From Candidatus Riflebacteria bacterium HGW-Riflebacteria-1 (GTDB taxonomy: Bacteria; Muiribacteriota; Ozemobacteria; Ozemobacterales; Ozemobacteraceae): a stretch of 38,999 bases of DNA. Made by a program: the position numbers and the translations under genes. The notes beneath the pieces are model-generated. The model was not told the origin of the DNA, did not search any database, and saw only the letters and a program-made list of their open reading frames with translations. Location of the stretch: the NCBI GenBank assembly GCA_002839445.1, contig PGYB01000031.1:1-38999 (forward strand), read 5' to 3'. Shown piece by piece: positions 18,565 through 26,721 of this stretch (the first letter of the stretch is position 1; each line of letters starts with the position of its first letter).

Positions 18565-18597
18565 TTGACGCGCGTCAGGTATTGGAGCGTCAAAATT
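18565..18597. promoter_or_regulatory. Nested inverted repeats with GCGTCA half-sites
   Basis: TTTTGACGC (18565-18573) and GCGTCAAAA (18589-18597) form a perfect 9-bp inverted repeat. The left arm is also part of a perfect 12-bp palindrome, TGACGCGCGTCA (18568-18579). Three copies of one half-site within 33 bases look like a protein-binding site. It lies about 180-210 bases upstream of the expected start of the sigma-54 promoter, a distance suited to an activator enhancer. A structural role at the end of the preceding operon is also possible. Confidence 0.45.
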
Positions 18598-18684
18598 CTG
18601 CCACGGCAGGCTGCGGCGGCATTGCTCTGACCAGCGAAAACCATCGTCAATTGTGGCATTCTCGACACACCATCAGCAACAGCC

Positions 18685-18704
18685 GCTAAAGAAAAGGATT
18701 TAGC
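18685..18704. promoter_or_regulatory. Inverted repeat, candidate enhancer site for sigma-54 activator
   Basis: GCTAAA (18685-18690) and TTTAGC (18699-18704) form a perfect 6-bp dyad separated by 8 bases. It is centred about 80 bases upstream of the expected transcription start of the sigma-54 promoter at 18751-18765, the normal range for an NtrC-family upstream activating sequence. The neighbouring activator gene at 19456-20850 is the obvious candidate to bind it. Confidence 0.45.
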
Positions 18705-18750
18705 ACTAACAATCGACGCAAGTTCCCTATTTAAAAGCACAAACAAAACG

Positions 18751-18765
18751 TGGCACAGCAATTGC
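18751..18765 (+). promoter_or_regulatory. Sigma-54 (-24/-12) promoter
   Basis: TGGCACAGCAATTGC matches the sigma-54 consensus TGGCACG-N4-TTGC at every defined position except one (A for G at the seventh base). The invariant GG and GC are exactly 10 bases apart. Transcription would begin near 18777, giving a leader of about 26 bases with AGGAGA at 18792-18797 and the ATG at 18803. An NtrC-type activator is encoded by the convergent operon next door, which supports the call. Confidence 0.85.
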
Positions 18766-18802
18766 GATGTAGTTAACAAGCTCACCAAAACAGGAGAAAA
18801 TT

Positions 18803-19444
18803 ATGAAAAAACTTTTAACAGGACTCGCGATTATTCTTGCGGTAGCCGTTGTGGCGCCGGTGTTTGCCGAGAATGCCAATGTTGCCCCGGACAAGGGTGA
18901 AAAAGTTGAAAAACAGCGCCGCGAAAGACCCGAACGCAAGGACCGCAAGCGTGGCGGAATGCAGGAACGCGAAGTTAACGCCGATCAGATGATCGCCAGC
19001 ATCGAAGAGCGCAAAACCAGAATACTCGAAAGAATCGCTACGGTTTACGATAAGCTGAACAAGCGACTTGCCGGCTTTGATGAGAAAATTGTCAAGCTCT
19101 CTACCCGCATGGAAAAACTCAGAAGCGAAAAACCTGAAGAAAAAGGATCAGGAAAGCCGGCAATGAGCGAGGAACAGCTTAAAGAGCGCAAAGAAAATGT
19201 TACCAAACGTTATAACGAAATCAAGAAGAACATTGAAACCCGCAAAACCCAGATTCTTGAGCGCATGGACGGAGTGCGCGGCAACGTCATGAAACGTGTT
19301 GCACAGCTGCCAGAAGCTGATCAGGAAAAAGTAAAAACCGCTTTTGAAAACGCTTTCAGCCAGGTAAAGAGTGAAGCTGAGAAACTTGAAAAAGAGGCCA
19401 GGGAAAAAGCCGAAGCCACTTACCAGAAGCTCATGGGAATCTAA
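18803..19444 (+). CDS. Small secreted charged coiled-coil protein under sigma-54 control
   Basis: This 213-residue protein has a clean signal peptide (cleavage likely after VFA, residue 22). The mature chain is extremely rich in Lys, Arg and Glu and almost wholly helical. It contains two copies of a 12-residue motif, IEERKTRILERI at 67-78 and IETRKTQILERM at 144-155, which suggests an internal duplication. There is no Cys or His, so it is not a ZraP-like zinc binder, and I see no LTxxQ motif of Spy/CpxP. Its position beside a sensor kinase and sigma-54 activator, with a sigma-54 promoter, suggests an inducible periplasmic chaperone-like or envelope-stress protein. AGGAGA lies 5 bases before the ATG. 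The function is inferred from context only. Confidence 0.75.
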   Translation: MKKLLTGLAIILAVAVVAPVFAENANVAPDKGEKVEKQRRERPERKDRKRGGMQEREVNADQMIASIEERKTRILERIATVYDKLNKRLAGFDEKIVKLSTRMEKLRSEKPEEKGSGKPAMSEEQLKERKENVTKRYNEIKKNIETRKTQILERMDGVRGNVMKRVAQLPEADQEKVKTAFENAFSQVKSEAEKLEKEAREKAEATYQKLMGI

Positions 19445-19455
19445 GTAGAGCTTTA

Positions 19456-20850
19456 TCAGCTATCGGCGATACCAAGTCGCTTCATACGATATAAAAGCTG
19501 GGTGCGCGGAATTTTAAGAATTTCTGCGGCCCGGCTTTTTATTCCGCCACTTTCGGCAAGCGCGGCTTCAACCAGGCTTCTTTCAAGAATTTCGAGGGCT
19601 GCCGACAAACCATGATCAGCAGATATTGTGGCAGAAGAGGCCGCGCCAACAGTGGCCGCCTGGGGAGGCTGGAGCAGAAAGCTGGGCGGTTCCAGAACCC
19701 GACTGTCGGTCATAACCACCGCACGTTCAAGAGCATTCTTGAGCTGTCTGATGTTACCCGGCCATGGCTGCAGCTTAAGCGCCTGCAAAGCCGAGGCGCT
19801 GATTGCCAGATCAGGGCGCCCAAGGTCTTTGCCGATGCCATGCAGCAAAGTCTGACAAAGAACCGGCAAGTCGCCAAGACGCTGGCGCAGAGGAGGCAAA
19901 TGAATATTCACAACACTGAGCCGATACAGCAGGTCTTCTCTGAAACTGCCGGCGGCGACCATATCAGCAAGATTACGATTAGTTGCGGCAATGATGCGCA
20001 CATCTATTGCTAAAGGCTTTGAGTTACCGAGCCTGGTGATTTCCTTTTCCTGCAGCACACGAAGAAGCTTTGCCTGCAGGCTCATTGGCACTTCGCCGAC
20101 TTCATCGAGAAAAACAGTGCCACCGTCAGCGGCTTCAAAGCTGCCAATGCGGCGCTGGCGCGCATCGGTAAAGGCACCTTTCTCATGACCAAACAGTTCT
20201 GACTCAAAAAGAGTATCAGGAATAGAAGCGCAGTTAACTCTTACATACGGCGCCTGCTGGCGGGGCGACAGTGTGTGAATCGCTTTGGCTGCGACTTCTT
20301 TGCCGACACCGGTTTCACCGGTTATCAGAACAGTCGTCGGATAAGCGGCAACACGCCTGATCATCTCTTTAACTTCGGCAATTTGAGGGCTCTCGCCGGC
20401 TATGGCGTCTACCGCCTGACTAAAACCCGCTGCTTCAAGCAGATTCTCGCATTGCCGCTCAAGACGCTGCTTTTGACTGCCCAGCTGTCGCAACTGCTCA
20501 ATCTTTTTGATTCTGAACGAAAATTCTTCGAGTGAAACCGGCTTGGTAAGATAATCAGAGGCACCGAGACGCATCGCGGTAACTGCCGATTCAACCGATC
20601 CAAAAGCAGTCATCAGAATTACCTCGGGCATTGGTTCGAGGCTGCCATCACGAGCTTTCTGCATAATCTGAGTGCCTTCACCGTCTGGTAGACGCAAATC
20701 AGTGATGATCAGATCAAAAGCATGTGATTCAAGTAATTCAAGCCCCTGCTTTACAGTGTGCGCGAGTTCGGCCGCGTGTCCTTCGCCGGTTAAAAAGGTT
20801 TTCAGACCTCGCGCCAGAGAGGTGTTGTCATCGACCACCAGGATTTTCAT
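19456..20850 (-). CDS. NtrC-family sigma-54-dependent response regulator
   Basis: This 464-residue protein has an N-terminal receiver domain with a DD pair and the phospho-acceptor Asp near residue 51 (LIITDLRLPDG), plus Thr and Lys of the switch (MTAFG, TKP). The central AAA+ domain carries Walker A GETGVGKE (178-185), the sigma-54 contact loop GAFTDA (225-230), Walker B VFLDEVGE and ATNRNL. The C-terminal Fis-type helix-turn-helix reads KSRAAEILKIPRTQLLYRM. The loop normally reads GAFTGA; here Gly is replaced by Asp. I chose the ATG at 20850, with GAGGT upstream, over a TTG at 20865. It overlaps the kinase gene by 23 bases. The sigma-54 promoter at 18751 is its likely target. Confidence 0.93.
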   Translation of the reverse strand: MKILVVDDNTSLARGLKTFLTGEGHAAELAHTVKQGLELLESHAFDLIITDLRLPDGEGTQIMQKARDGSLEPMPEVILMTAFGSVESAVTAMRLGASDYLTKPVSLEEFSFRIKKIEQLRQLGSQKQRLERQCENLLEAAGFSQAVDAIAGESPQIAEVKEMIRRVAAYPTTVLITGETGVGKEVAAKAIHTLSPRQQAPYVRVNCASIPDTLFESELFGHEKGAFTDARQRRIGSFEAADGGTVFLDEVGEVPMSLQAKLLRVLQEKEITRLGNSKPLAIDVRIIAATNRNLADMVAAGSFREDLLYRLSVVNIHLPPLRQRLGDLPVLCQTLLHGIGKDLGRPDLAISASALQALKLQPWPGNIRQLKNALERAVVMTDSRVLEPPSFLLQPPQAATVGAASSATISADHGLSAALEILERSLVEAALAESGGIKSRAAEILKIPRTQLLYRMKRLGIADS

Positions 20851-22336
20851 GCTGCCCGACCTCAATTAAAAATGCTGCGCCGCCAGTTTCGCCACCAATA
20901 TAACTTATTTCGCCACCATGCGCTTCAACAAGTTTTCTGATCAGTGCCAGTCCAAAACCGCTGCCACCGGTGCGACCACTGACAAACGGCGTAAAAAGCT
21001 GGCCACGCAAGGAAGTCGGTATGCCAGGCCCCCTGTCTGCGTAAAAAATTCTAAGCACGGCAGCCTGCAGCTCAACCTTGATATAAATCGCTGCCGGCTC
21101 ACTTGCAAGCACCTGAACCGAGTTATTAACAAGGTTTTCGAACACCTGCTGCATCAACGTCGCATCGAACCAGGCCTGCTCTATGTTCACCAGTTCAACC
21201 TCACAGCTGAAATCTGGTAACACCGTCTTTCTTGAGGAAATAAGCCGGTCAAAGAACTCATTGAGGTTAACAAGCACGATTTTCGGCTGCACCTTGCGCG
21301 AGTATGCGAGATAGTTTTCAAGCAAAGTGCGCAGGTGAGCGAGTTGCTCGCTGATCTCAGAAAGAGCCGTGGTGGCTGCTTCTGCCTGCGGGCCGCTCAG
21401 GCTTGTCAGCTGCCTTTTGAGCAGGCCAAAATGCATTTCGATAGCCGACAACGGGTTGCGTATCTCATGCGCAATGGCACCACCGGTAAAAGCCAGCTCG
21501 TCGAGTTTCTGCTCATAAATACGCTGCACCTGCGACCGCTGTTTTGCCAGTTCCTGGGCCAGCAGTTCAATGCCGTCACCGAGTCGATCGAGCTCGTTAA
21601 CACCAAGTTCAAGATGCTGTGGCGCACTGCCCTGCTCTACCAGCTTGAGACTTTTATTCAAAAGCGCTATCTGTCTGGCAAAGCTGCGGGCCAGAATAAG
21701 TGCAGTCAGAAAGCTCAGCAGCATTGCCGCTACAACAGCTTCTGCCAGCAACTTTCTGAAGTCGCTGACCAGACTGAGATATTCCATATCAGCTTCGATG
21801 CCGATTACGCTTTCGAGCATGCCAAACTCATCAAAAACAGGGCAAAGCACGATTTTAAAACGCCGCGAAACACCGTAGGCGTAAGGATCGGGAAACACCA
21901 TTTCACCACGGTCGAGTGCGTTAATGTAATTGTAGGCAAGCTCTTCAGCCTCATCTGCAGTAGGCGGAAGCATCTGCGCAGAATGCGAGCCCGGCTGAGT
22001 GTATGAGGCAATGAAGGCTGGCGGGTCAGCGTATATATCAATAAGATAGAGATTCTGCACCAGCCCGCCGGTTTTTTCGAGTTGTTGAAAGCTCTCTAAC
22101 GCTTTTTCACGCTGCTCTTCGCGATCTTCAGCGCCGGTTAAAGCGCTGGCCAGAATCTCTGCCGTGCGCCTGAGACGAAGATCAGCTTCGCGGTCAAGCG
22201 ACTGGTAAAATCTTTGATCGAGCCAGCTCCAGATAAGGCCAATGACAAGAACCGCCACAAACAGCGCCGACAAAAAAAGCCTGCCAAACAGGCTTTTTGG
22301 AAATACATGCTTTGTCAGAACGGAAACCGCTTTCAA
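20828..22336 (-). CDS. Membrane sensor histidine kinase
   Basis: This 502-residue kinase has transmembrane helices at about 17-37 and 198-216 that bracket a periplasmic sensor region of about 160 residues, possibly Cache-like. A HAMP-like linker follows. The H-box GGAIAHEIRNPLS has the phospho-acceptor His at 290, the N-box reads FENLVNNSV, the G1 box DRGPGIP, and the F/G2 region LFTPFVSGRTGGSGFGLAL. It is the partner of the following NtrC-type regulator. The only suitable start is TTG, which overlaps the stop of the PilX-like gene as TTGA. The two-helix layout is like ZraS, not the six-helix PilS. The signal sensed is unknown. Confidence 0.92.
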   Translation of the reverse strand: MKAVSVLTKHVFPKSLFGRLFLSALFVAVLVIGLIWSWLDQRFYQSLDREADLRLRRTAEILASALTGAEDREEQREKALESFQQLEKTGGLVQNLYLIDIYADPPAFIASYTQPGSHSAQMLPPTADEAEELAYNYINALDRGEMVFPDPYAYGVSRRFKIVLCPVFDEFGMLESVIGIEADMEYLSLVSDFRKLLAEAVVAAMLLSFLTALILARSFARQIALLNKSLKLVEQGSAPQHLELGVNELDRLGDGIELLAQELAKQRSQVQRIYEQKLDELAFTGGAIAHEIRNPLSAIEMHFGLLKRQLTSLSGPQAEAATTALSEISEQLAHLRTLLENYLAYSRKVQPKIVLVNLNEFFDRLISSRKTVLPDFSCEVELVNIEQAWFDATLMQQVFENLVNNSVQVLASEPAAIYIKVELQAAVLRIFYADRGPGIPTSLRGQLFTPFVSGRTGGSGFGLALIRKLVEAHGGEISYIGGETGGAAFLIEVGQHENPGGR

Positions 22337-24072
22337 AGAGAGGCTTCTACCTCGCGCCAGCTGATAAGTTCTTTTTGAATGGCAAGTTCGTAGAGATTGG
22401 TGAAGTCAATTTTCTTGTCGACAGTGTAGTCGTAGGTCGATTTCTCAAGCACTTCCTGCCAGTTGTAATAGGTTATTCTGATATCGTTAGGCATTTTGCG
22501 GCGATTGAAATAATCTACCGAAAGATTGCCGACGATATCCATATTAGTGAGCTTGCGCATCTGCGAATCAGTATCAAGCTCAAGACCGCCTTCGGCATGA
22601 AAGCTGCCTTCGAGCCTTGGACTGAGGTTTCTGAACGGGTGAGTAACGCCAAATCTTGACCAGTCGCTGTCATGGTGAGGCTTATAAATTATCCTGCCGG
22701 ATTTCGGTTCTTCTACCGAGGTATCCCAGGATTTATCGCGAAGAGCGATTATGCCCACACATGATTCGAGACCTGAGTCATCAGGCATAGTCAGCACATC
22801 ACCGCCAATATAGATATTGCCCTCAACGACCAGCAGACCTTTTCCTTTAACCCAGCCTTCGAGAAAAACGTCGCCCTTGATGTAGGTCAGGCCGTTGATT
22901 TCTACGGCACGACTGGTGTCGTGCGCCTTGGTCGGGTTGCCAAAATATCTGCTGTATTTGTTGTGCACATTGCGCCAGTCGCCCCAGCCGTAGAGAGGAA
23001 TGACGTTCTTGTAAGTCACTTCGTTACGACCAAAGGCTTCGAGAAACTGTATGTCAGTGTAATATTTGCCGTATTCAGGCCGCTCTGAGGGGTCGATAAG
23101 CCTGTTTGCCAGCCGACGATAGACTTCGGCGGGGTAGAGATTTATCTGTTTGTCCTCGTATTCATCAACCTTTCGCGTTTGTGAATGATAAAGCTCATTA
23201 GAAGACTTTACCCACCATGGCCATCTGAATAGTCCCTGCCACTTGTAATACTCCCGGTTAACCTGATTATCGGTATATTCAAGTTCAGTATCACTCAAAT
23301 CGGCACCGCCGGTCCAGCCGGTCCAGCCGATGCCCATATCGAGCCAGGGGTGGTCGAGTTCATTGCGCATCTTGGTAAGCATCAGCCATTTGGGCAGGTC
23401 AATCTTGGCGCCGTCTTTCATGTAGGCCTTGCCGCCTTTAACAATGAAACCCCAGGGATCCCAGAAGTCGAAAGTCTCTATTTTAAACGAATCCTGGTTG
23501 GTTTTATTAAAGAACAGGCCATGCGTCGGAGCGACCATGCCGACTGCGTTAGCATTCAGCGGACCTTTTATCAGCATTGCCTTGAGCGTCTTCTTCACTT
23601 CGACCTGCTTGCGGGTGCGCTGAAACGACCCGAGCGAGTTAATGGTAATAAGACCCTGTCGCGCGATTTCGCGTGGAACACCCTTGGAAACCAGATCTTC
23701 GAAAGCCTTGCGATCAAGCTGCCAGGTCAGTCGCGCCTTGGCCACGCCACCCTGAACCAGCGGCGCCACCGATTTGCTGCCCGCCGACAGGCGCGACAGG
23801 TCGATGTCAACGCTGCCTTCATCCTGTTTGGTTATCAGGTCATAAAAAGGATTTTCAGGTGTATTCATCTGACTCTTCAGCGTAAACAGAGTTTCTTCAA
23901 CTCCAGCTTCAGCCAGCAACAGCGCGGTTGTCGCGTCAACGTAGTTTTCTGACAGGTAGACCTCGCCGCGCATGAAAGAAACCATCCCGTATACGATGAT
24001 ACTGATGACGGTGATCGTACATATAGTAAAGAACAGAGCTATGCCTGACTTGCGATTTTTTATATTTCTCAT
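22333..24072 (-). CDS. PilX-like pilus assembly protein
   Basis: The 579-residue protein begins with a short basic segment and a prepilin-like hydrophobic helix (residues 9-33, KSGIALFFTICTITVISI). A helical region with LLLAEAGVEETLFTL follows, the pattern of PilX N-terminal domains. The prepilin Glu5 equivalent is not obvious, as is usual in PilX-like proteins. The remainder contains many aromatic residues and a Gly-rich beta stretch (about 395-440, e.g. GDVFLEGWVKGKGLLVVEG). It probably sits in or on a type IV pilus-like filament or its secretion relative. AAGGAAG precedes the ATG. It is the first gene of an operon with the sensor kinase and regulator, an unusual pairing. No other pilus genes are in view. 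Confidence 0.7.
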   Translation of the reverse strand: MRNIKNRKSGIALFFTICTITVISIIVYGMVSFMRGEVYLSENYVDATTALLLAEAGVEETLFTLKSQMNTPENPFYDLITKQDEGSVDIDLSRLSAGSKSVAPLVQGGVAKARLTWQLDRKAFEDLVSKGVPREIARQGLITINSLGSFQRTRKQVEVKKTLKAMLIKGPLNANAVGMVAPTHGLFFNKTNQDSFKIETFDFWDPWGFIVKGGKAYMKDGAKIDLPKWLMLTKMRNELDHPWLDMGIGWTGWTGGADLSDTELEYTDNQVNREYYKWQGLFRWPWWVKSSNELYHSQTRKVDEYEDKQINLYPAEVYRRLANRLIDPSERPEYGKYYTDIQFLEAFGRNEVTYKNVIPLYGWGDWRNVHNKYSRYFGNPTKAHDTSRAVEINGLTYIKGDVFLEGWVKGKGLLVVEGNIYIGGDVLTMPDDSGLESCVGIIALRDKSWDTSVEEPKSGRIIYKPHHDSDWSRFGVTHPFRNLSPRLEGSFHAEGGLELDTDSQMRKLTNMDIVGNLSVDYFNRRKMPNDIRITYYNWQEVLEKSTYDYTVDKKIDFTNLYELAIQKELISWREVEASL

Positions 24073-24104
24073 AAACCAGCTTCCTTACGAGGATCTGAAT
24101 ACTA

Positions 24105-24133
24105 TAATCATACCAACGTACACGATTAAACGC
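24105..24133 (-). promoter_or_regulatory. Sigma-70 promoter of the pilX-like/two-component operon
   Basis: Read on the minus strand, TTGCGT (24128-24133) and TATGAT (24105-24110) are spaced by 17 bases. The -10 is preceded by TGG, making an extended -10. Transcription would start near 24098, leaving about 26 bases before the ATG at 24072 with AAGGAAG in between. This would drive all three genes, down to 19456. Confidence 0.65.
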
Positions 24134-24202
24134 AAGGTAAAGAAAGTCTTGAACGAGCAGAATCTTTCGCTGGCAGACTGGTCTGTATCGATTGTTTCCT
24201 GA

Positions 24203-24667
24203 CTATAATGACGCGAGATCAAGATGCATAAGCCAGCGTGGTTCGCCCTTTTGTGGATGATCAGAAAGTTCAGCTTTTTTATAGAAACCGGCTTTTTCCA
24301 TGTATAGCCTTTTTGCGGCAAGATTATCGGGGTTAACCGTCAGTTCGAGATAAGTAATGCCAGATCTGGCTGCCATTTCTATCAGATGCTTGATCATTAT
24401 GGCGCCAATACCTTTGCCCTGACAGGCACTATCGACGGCAAAACCAAAAACTACGGCGCCTTTGTCATGAATATTGCGCAACAAAACCGTTTCGCCAAGT
24501 ACCCTGTCAGCATCGAGCAGACAAAACACGGCGCCACTGCGGGTAAACTGCGACAGATTAAAAACCGAGATACCATCGGTGCCAAAAGCCTGTGCATCAA
24601 TGTCGGCGACTTGCCGCAAAATGTGCCAGTCCTGGGGATCCGGTTGCATAAAACGATAACTGCTCAT
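24203..24667 (-). CDS. GNAT-family N-acetyltransferase
   Basis: This 154-residue protein matches the single-domain GNAT fold. The acetyl-CoA pyrophosphate-binding motif QGKGIGAIMI lies near residues 83-92. It is followed by LELTVNPDNLAAKRLYMEKAGF-type sequence in which NxxAxxLYxKxGF is characteristic of RimI-like members. The acceptor (protein N-terminus, amino acid or antibiotic) cannot be told from sequence. GGTGAG lies upstream of the ATG. It follows the beta-propeller gene by 22 bases and is probably cotranscribed with it. A gap of 130 bases, holding the next promoter, follows. Confidence 0.85.
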   Translation of the reverse strand: MSSYRFMQPDPQDWHILRQVADIDAQAFGTDGISVFNLSQFTRSGAVFCLLDADRVLGETVLLRNIHDKGAVVFGFAVDSACQGKGIGAIMIKHLIEMAARSGITYLELTVNPDNLAAKRLYMEKAGFYKKAELSDHPQKGEPRWLMHLDLASL

Positions 24668-24689
24668 GTCTCACCCTTTATTGTGGCAG

Positions 24690-26603
24690 TCAGGCCTGTG
24701 ACGTGACGGCTGCGATACAGCTTAGAGCCTCATCGGAAAGAACGATCATGCTCATCTTGCGGTGGCATGGCAACATTTTCTTGAGCTTATAGGGCGAGGT
24801 GTAGCGCGCCAGAATCTGGCCATCGGCGCTGATCAGACCGAACTGATCGAGGTCAGTGCCGACCAGCACACCAGCTTCGTGCGCCGTCATAAACGCCGGC
24901 TGGCCGGTCAACGCCACCTTGAACATTTCTCCGCTTCGCCGGTTAAGCACTGCCACGTCTTCGCTTTTGCAGGCAACAAAAATCGTTTCGCACTCGCGAT
25001 TGTATTCTAACAGGGTTATAGAGCCCTCAAGCTGGTATGAAAAAACTTCTTCAAGTTCAAGGCTGTACAGAATAATCCGGCCACCCTCTTCGCCACAGAG
25101 AATGAATTCGCCGCTCGAACTGAGATTACTGCAGCTGATACGGTTCGCGAAGTCTATGCGCTTTTCAATGCTGCCTTCTGAGTTTAACAGACACAAGGCC
25201 TTTTCAGAACGCAGCAATAGCTTATCGCCAACTACGCTGAAACTCAGCACTCTTTCTTCAAGATCGACCTGATGCGAATAATGATCTGAAGACAGGTAGA
25301 ATTTACATTTGCCAAGGCTGTCAAGCAGCACCATGGCCGCGTCATAAAACAGGTGAACACGCTTAAACTGGCCTAAGAACCTGAACATTTCGCAACCTGA
25401 AAGATCAAAACCCAGGACACCAGACGAGGTGACGGCAACCGCCATATCAGCTTCTGAAGATACCGCGAGATCAAGCACTTTTGTGCCGCTCAGACGATTG
25501 TTCCAGACTTCTTCGCCGAGGTCGTTAACACAGAACAGCTTGTCGCTGCCATCCCAGACCAGGCAGTATTCTACGCCATCCTGACCTTTCCAGGTATAGA
25601 CCTTTGCCTGTTGCTCGTCATTGCCGGCGAGTTCAATGTTCCAGACCTTCATGAACGATGACTTCACATTAGCCGGCACCGGGCGGGCAAGCGCCTCTTT
25701 AAATACCACACGGTTATTCAGCTGACCGGCATTCTGTGCCAGCATCCCAATCTCACCACGTTCGGTCGAATAAAAAATTGCGCTGCCATCGGCAGAAATG
25801 CTTGCTTTGAGCAGCCTGTCAGGCATCCAGTGCTCCCATATCGGCAACCCGTTGGCATCAAGCTTTACCATGTGTCCGCCAGCACTGAACGCCAGGGATT
25901 CGCCACTCTGCGAGGCATAAGAAACACCGGCAAGATCATTGCCAAAAGCGCCTTTCCAGATGCCAGAGCCGCGCACGAGATGCATGCAAAAAATATGTCC
26001 ACGCGCAGACAAAGCCAGCGCCACCGTGCCATCATGGCTGAGTGATAGCGAAACAATTCTATCAAGGCCCATAAAGGCATCGAGCGGCCGGCCAGCCTGA
26101 TTCACCGCGCCAAGGCCTTCACCGCGTTCATCAGCGCAGGGAAACGCAACAAACTCGCCGCCGGCTGATACCGCGAGATCGCCCGGGTGTTTCATCAGGT
26201 TGCGATACCCCCACTTTACACGCAAACTGCGATCAGTGCCGATGATTGCCGGGTCAGAAGTAACAAAGCTGAAAACATCTCCAGCGGCGCTGACTCGGCC
26301 AAGCATAGCCGGAAACGGGCGTTTTCGCCAGAGAGTCGCGCCTTCCTGACCAAAAAGAATCGAATGTTTGTCAACATCAACGGCAAGCACCTCAAGCGTA
26401 TCGGCAAGTGCAATACTTACCAGGTCATACCCGGTGTGGCGGTGCCAGAGTTCTTGCCCGCTGCGGTTGAACAGACGCAGCTCTGTGTCTTTGTCGTAGA
26501 CAGCAAAACTGTCGTGGTCACTGGTAAATTCTACCAGGCGGAGGCCGGGCACCTGTATCTGCCAGGCCTTCTGATAACTTGTAACATCAGCCTTATCTGA
26601 CAT
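24690..26603 (-). CDS. Double beta-propeller (WD40/PQQ-like) cytoplasmic protein
   Basis: The 637-residue protein consists of repeating blades of about 40 residues, with phrases such as LRLFNRSGQELWHRH, VKLDANGLPIWEHW, LFCVNDLGEEVWNN and ILYSLELEEVFSYQ. These fit two consecutive seven-bladed propellers (about 1-310 and 320-637). No signal peptide or transmembrane helix is visible, so it is likely cytoplasmic. Propellers of this type usually act as binding platforms, and no catalytic residues are evident. It is divergent from 26722 and probably cotranscribed with the GNAT gene. I do not recognise a specific family. Confidence 0.7.
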   Translation of the reverse strand: MSDKADVTSYQKAWQIQVPGLRLVEFTSDHDSFAVYDKDTELRLFNRSGQELWHRHTGYDLVSIALADTLEVLAVDVDKHSILFGQEGATLWRKRPFPAMLGRVSAAGDVFSFVTSDPAIIGTDRSLRVKWGYRNLMKHPGDLAVSAGGEFVAFPCADERGEGLGAVNQAGRPLDAFMGLDRIVSLSLSHDGTVALALSARGHIFCMHLVRGSGIWKGAFGNDLAGVSYASQSGESLAFSAGGHMVKLDANGLPIWEHWMPDRLLKASISADGSAIFYSTERGEIGMLAQNAGQLNNRVVFKEALARPVPANVKSSFMKVWNIELAGNDEQQAKVYTWKGQDGVEYCLVWDGSDKLFCVNDLGEEVWNNRLSGTKVLDLAVSSEADMAVAVTSSGVLGFDLSGCEMFRFLGQFKRVHLFYDAAMVLLDSLGKCKFYLSSDHYSHQVDLEERVLSFSVVGDKLLLRSEKALCLLNSEGSIEKRIDFANRISCSNLSSSGEFILCGEEGGRIILYSLELEEVFSYQLEGSITLLEYNRECETIFVACKSEDVAVLNRRSGEMFKVALTGQPAFMTAHEAGVLVGTDLDQFGLISADGQILARYTSPYKLKKMLPCHRKMSMIVLSDEALSCIAAVTSQA

Positions 26604-26685
26604 ACGAACCTGTGTGAAGTTTCAATATTTATGCAAAGATACCACATGCGCAGCCTCAATTCGATTTTTTTATACAGCAATCTTC

Positions 26686-26694
26686 TGGTATACT
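26686..26694 (+). promoter_or_regulatory. Extended -10 promoter element
   Basis: TGGTATACT supplies an extended -10 (TGn plus TATACT) 28 bases before the ATG at 26722. The matching -35 position (TTTTTT) is poor, which is normal for extended -10 promoters. GGAG at 26713-26716 serves as ribosome site. Confidence 0.55.
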
Positions 26695-26721
26695 TAAAAA
26701 AAATACCTGATCGGAGTTGCC

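Larger units (their letters stand above)
18419..18802. other. 384-bp regulatory intergenic region
   Basis: No gene is supported here. The stretch contains a REP-like palindromic element (18451-18500), a nested dyad with three GCGTCA half-sites (18565-18597), another dyad (18685-18704) and a sigma-54 promoter (18751-18765) for the following gene. A terminator for the polysaccharide operon is not evident. Confidence 0.6.

Noticed and set aside
18803..19444. Assignment as ZraP, Spy or CpxP
   Set aside because: The genomic logic fits, but there are no His/Cys zinc ligands and no LTxxQ motif, so only a functional analogy is claimed.
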